DNA of 64,000 nucleotides. Source: Acinetobacter lwoffii. GTDB lineage: Bacteria; Pseudomonadota; Gammaproteobacteria; Pseudomonadales; Moraxellaceae. The stretch lies in the NCBI RefSeq assembly GCF_015602705.1, contig NZ_CP059081.1:2241702-2305701 (forward strand), written 5' to 3'. The position numbers and the translations under genes were made by a program. Positions within the stretch are counted from its first letter, which is position 1. Each line of letters begins with the position of its first letter. Shown here one piece after another: positions 60,988 to 64,000 of the stretch. Below the pieces are notes generated by a model. The model made no database searches, was not told where the DNA came from, and worked only from the letters and a program-made list of their open reading frames with translations.

Positions 60988-61016
60988 ATTGTAATTCAAG
61001 ATGCAAAATTGGTCAA
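60988..61016 (-). promoter_or_regulatory. str operon promoter
   Basis: Minus strand -35 TTGACC (61011-61016), 17-bp spacer, -10 TACAAT (60988-60993). This is a near-consensus sigma-70 promoter about 60 bp upstream of the rpsL start. Confidence 0.7.
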
Positions 61017-61084
61017 CCTACTCAAGCCAAGCAAATGCCGTTTCTCACGACATTTGCTTGCTTTTATTTACCTTCAAAATTCGC

Positions 61085-62569
61085 TTATTTTTTTGAATTT
61101 TTACCAGCTTTTTTGATCACGTCTTGAGCTTCAGATTTAGTTTCCGAGTTTTCTTGATCCTCTGCACCCTGCTGTGAAGTCTCTGTAGCAGCTTCTCCCT
61201 CGTCAGCAGCTTCTGGATGCAGTTCAGCTTCGATTTCCGGGTCAAATGAAGTTTTGGTTAAAGCCGGCTGTTGCGACTGCTTGTCTGCCGCAGGTTCAAC
61301 CAACTCATCGTTGAGCGCCTCCAGCCCTTCACTCACCTTTTCATCTTTCTTCACTTCTGCTTCTTCAGAACTCAGATCATTCTGCTCTTTTTTGACCAGC
61401 TTGACTTGGGTAATCGTGTTATTGCCTTCAATCGCAATATCTTTATCCATGATCAGATTATCTTTCGCAGGCTCAACTTCGTGAGAGGCACCATTTAGGA
61501 GTTTCGGAGTTGCCTGTTGCAACAAACTGACTGCTTTTTCATAGGCAGCATAAGGAGACAATTGCGAATCCTGATGCTGAATCAGGTATTGGCGTGCATG
61601 CGAGAATGCTTCCTGAGCTTTCTGATTTACATCCTCGACAAAACGATGGCTATATACAGCCCCAATACCAGCACTCGCCAGAGGCGTCAGTTTGGTTAAT
61701 CGCTCCAGAATCGAAATTTTTGGCAGATGATTCATCCATTCCCATTTAGCCTCTCCCTCATGACGACTTAACCATTGCTTGATGGCGCTGACATCATTAT
61801 CAGAACCTAGCATGGCTTGTAACTGCGAGATATCATGAGTTTTAAGTGTATTACTTAAAGCTTTTAAACCTAATAATAAGGTCTGTTTTTCCGCAATCAG
61901 GCTCAGGTCAATCTGTCTAAAGATATGCTGGACGATTTCCTGATCATCTTCTTTGCTCAGGTCAAAACCATAAGAGCGACCGACTTGATAGATGGTGCGC
62001 AATGCCATCAGTAAAGAAGCAGGAATATCGATCGCGGTGCCAAGCATCCCTGAAGCGCCACTCACTGCCCCCTGAACCGTCGCAATCCATTTGTTTTGTT
62101 CACCCAAAGCCTGTGAAATTCGCTTGGATCGATCGACGTCCTGAGTCAATTCCTCTAAATCTTTCGCTCCCGCTTCATTCAGAATGGCATCAACCGAACT
62201 GGTTTGATTACTAAATTGATTCAGACGATCATAAAAGTAGTTAGACACTTTTTCGGTTAAATCGGGAGAAACAAAATGCGCGACATTATTCACGGTATTA
62301 AAACGGCGTCCGAGAAGTTGGCGCGATACATTTGGAAGATGCTCGCGAAGCATTTGCTGAGGATTATCATATTTTTTAGCTGAAAAAGCGCTTTTCGTCT
62401 TCGCCGAACCATCAATCAACTGATCGGAGCTGGAAGGCTTCAGCGCTTTAGTCACCGAATCCGGCGCAACATGATTCAATAAATCCAATCCAGTTGAACT
62501 GAACTTTTTCGCCACTCCAAAGGCATTCGAAATCAGACCATTAGATTGTTTATTATTAGCATTTACCAT
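61085..62569 (-). CDS. EcsC-family protein
   Basis: 494 residues. The middle region VQGAVSGASGMLGTAIDIPASLLMALRTIYQVGRSYGFDL is the EcsC family core, with hydrophobic helices. The last ~150 residues are acidic and low-complexity (Glu/Ala/Gln rich) and end in a lysine-rich tail. Function is unknown; the Bacillus EcsC name comes from a transporter operon but this protein has no such partner here. Monocistronic. Confidence 0.8.
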   Translation of the reverse strand: MVNANNKQSNGLISNAFGVAKKFSSTGLDLLNHVAPDSVTKALKPSSSDQLIDGSAKTKSAFSAKKYDNPQQMLREHLPNVSRQLLGRRFNTVNNVAHFVSPDLTEKVSNYFYDRLNQFSNQTSSVDAILNEAGAKDLEELTQDVDRSKRISQALGEQNKWIATVQGAVSGASGMLGTAIDIPASLLMALRTIYQVGRSYGFDLSKEDDQEIVQHIFRQIDLSLIAEKQTLLLGLKALSNTLKTHDISQLQAMLGSDNDVSAIKQWLSRHEGEAKWEWMNHLPKISILERLTKLTPLASAGIGAVYSHRFVEDVNQKAQEAFSHARQYLIQHQDSQLSPYAAYEKAVSLLQQATPKLLNGASHEVEPAKDNLIMDKDIAIEGNNTITQVKLVKKEQNDLSSEEAEVKKDEKVSEGLEALNDELVEPAADKQSQQPALTKTSFDPEIEAELHPEAADEGEAATETSQQGAEDQENSETKSEAQDVIKKAGKNSKK

Positions 62570-62842
62570 TTTTTACCTCAGCATTCATGTGCTTGTATTT
62601 GGTATAAATACTAGGTGTAGTCAGCGTTTATCTCAACTTTATTCTGTTTCATTTAGTAAAACCCGTACACGCCGACTCACAAACTCAACCGACTGTCACA
62701 CGGCATAACATTTGCCATAAGATTTCAAAAGTCTTTCTGCTATCATGTTCCCCATCATGAAATAAGGCTAAGCGCTGGATTGGGCGATTTTAAAACCCAG
62801 ATATCTGCCGCTGAGCATAGAGCAAACTATAAGGATCTGTAG
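62570..62842. promoter_or_regulatory. Upstream region of fabB
   Basis: 273 bp. An extended -10 TGCTATCAT lies at 62737-62745, about 100 bp before the fabB start. I see no gene and no clear operator. Confidence 0.35.
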
Positions 62843-64000
62843 ATGAAACGTGTTGTCATCACTGGCATGGGTATTAACTCATGTATTGGTAATACATTAG
62901 AGGATGTAAACCATTCTTTACAAAACGGGATTTCAGGAACACGTTTTAATCCGACTTATGCTGAACTCAATTTCAAAAGTCATGTCAGTGCTGCAGCCGA
63001 GCAGGATTTTGACGGGATCGACCGCAAACTGAAACGCTTTATGGGCGTATGTGCAATGTATGCATATAACTCAGCCCTTGCTGCAGTGGAACATGCCGGT
63101 TTAAAGGTTGAAGACCTAGCTGGCAACCCACGCTATGGTATTGCGGGTGGTTCAGGTGGCGGTTCAACAGCTTCCGTTATTGAAATGAACGAATTATTGC
63201 AAACCAAAGGTGCGCGTAAAGTCGGTCCTTTCTTTGTACCGCGTAATATGACCAACACTATTACAGCTAACGTTGGCGTTGCATTCAAATTACAAGGCGT
63301 GGCACATACCATTACCAGTGCATGTGCAACCTCTGCGGATGCGATTGGTTATGCCTATAACCTGATTCAACTCGGCAAACAAGATTTAATGCTGGCAGGT
63401 GGCGGTGAAGAAGATCACTGGTCACAAAGCTTGTTGTTTGATGCCATGGGCGCGCTTTGCTCTAAATACAATGACAGCCCTGAAACAGCATCACGCCCTT
63501 ATTCTGCGGACCGGGACGGTTTCGTGATTGCGGGTGGTGGCGGTTTTGTGATCCTTGAGTCTTTGGAACATGCGCAAGCGCGTGGCGCAAATATCTTAGC
63601 TGAAGTGGTTGGTTATGCTGCAAACAGTGATGGTGCTGATATGGTTGCACCATCTGGTGAAGGTGCAACACGTTGCGTACTGATGGCTTTAGAAGAAGCC
63701 AAACAACACGGTGTCGATAAAATTGACTATGTAAATACACATGGTACTTCTACTCCAGCGGGTGACATCACAGAACTTAAAGCAATGGAACGTGCTTTCG
63801 GTGAAGGTCAGGTTCCTCCACTCAGCTCAACCAAGTCAATGACGGGTCACAGTCTGGGTGCTGCTGGTGTTCAGGAAGCGATTTATTCGGTTCTGATGAT
63901 GCAAAATGACTTTATTGCTCCAAACATCAACGTGACTGAGCTGGATGAAGGCGCAAAACCGTTTGATATCGTGCTTGAAAAACGTGACGCAAAATTGAAT
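62843..64000 (+). CDS. fabB: Beta-ketoacyl-ACP synthase I, partial (3' end outside window)
   Basis: 386 codons are present from the ATG at 62843 (AAGGA upstream). The catalytic residues are the Cys161 in TSACATSADAIG, the first His in NTHGTSTPAGD and the second in SMTGHSLGAAG. Numbering and the start MKRVVITGMGINSCIGNT match FabB rather than FabF. It elongates acyl-ACP and is needed for unsaturated fatty acids. Probably 15-20 codons are missing at the right edge. Confidence 0.93.
   Translation, partial: MKRVVITGMGINSCIGNTLEDVNHSLQNGISGTRFNPTYAELNFKSHVSAAAEQDFDGIDRKLKRFMGVCAMYAYNSALAAVEHAGLKVEDLAGNPRYGIAGGSGGGSTASVIEMNELLQTKGARKVGPFFVPRNMTNTITANVGVAFKLQGVAHTITSACATSADAIGYAYNLIQLGKQDLMLAGGGEEDHWSQSLLFDAMGALCSKYNDSPETASRPYSADRDGFVIAGGGGFVILESLEHAQARGANILAEVVGYAANSDGADMVAPSGEGATRCVLMALEEAKQHGVDKIDYVNTHGTSTPAGDITELKAMERAFGEGQVPPLSSTKSMTGHSLGAAGVQEAIYSVLMMQNDFIAPNINVTELDEGAKPFDIVLEKRDAKLN

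Overview
The window looks like chromosome from an Acinetobacter species (Gammaproteobacteria, Moraxellaceae). The evidence is moderate-to-low GC, the tmRNA tag ANDESYALAA, an ISAba11-type insertion sequence, and gene neighbourhoods such as rpsL-rpsG-fusA-tuf, dut-algC-argB, pilTU and sbcDC-acyltransferase. I cannot name the species.

Positions 1 to about 16585 are an integrated accessory island next to the 3' end of the tmRNA gene ssrA. Reading inward from ssrA it holds a P4-type tyrosine integrase, one very AT-rich plus-strand gene of unknown function, and a minus-strand block of mobile-element genes: inovirus Gp2-like, a small zinc-ribbon protein, a DUF932 protein, a YqaJ-type exonuclease, a protein resembling recombination directionality factors, and an AlpA regulator. 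After these comes a type I restriction-modification locus, hsdM-hsdS-[EVE-like/HNH]-[NucS-like/DUF5655]-[PD-(D/E)XK]-hsdR. hsdR runs off the left edge, so the outer end of the island is not in view. The three nuclease-like genes sit with short gaps between hsdS and hsdR and are the best candidates here for a poorly described defence module.

Positions 16585 to 39085 are core chromosome: ssrA, glpK, a thioesterase, hemB-thiO, a TIGR01777 epimerase, a small membrane protein, sbcD-sbcC-acyltransferase, yggS, the twitching ATPases pilT-pilU, fur, bamE, rnfH with a transporter-like membrane protein, bacteriohemerythrin, a class II glutamine amidotransferase, and argB-algC. A possible unannotated small RNA lies upstream of sbcD.

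Positions 39085 to 62570 continue the core: a complete 1101-bp ISAba11-like element with a 5-bp target duplication (between algC and dut), dut, rep, an OmpA-family lipoprotein, a YihG-like acyltransferase coupled to a voltage-sensor-like membrane protein, minCDE, a PA4642-like protein, ftsK, trxB-aat-bpt, rimI, a PF10118-type hydrolase, the str operon (rpsL-rpsG-fusA-tuf) and an EcsC-family protein. fabB begins at 62843 and runs off the right edge. I saw no CRISPR array, tRNA or rRNA gene.
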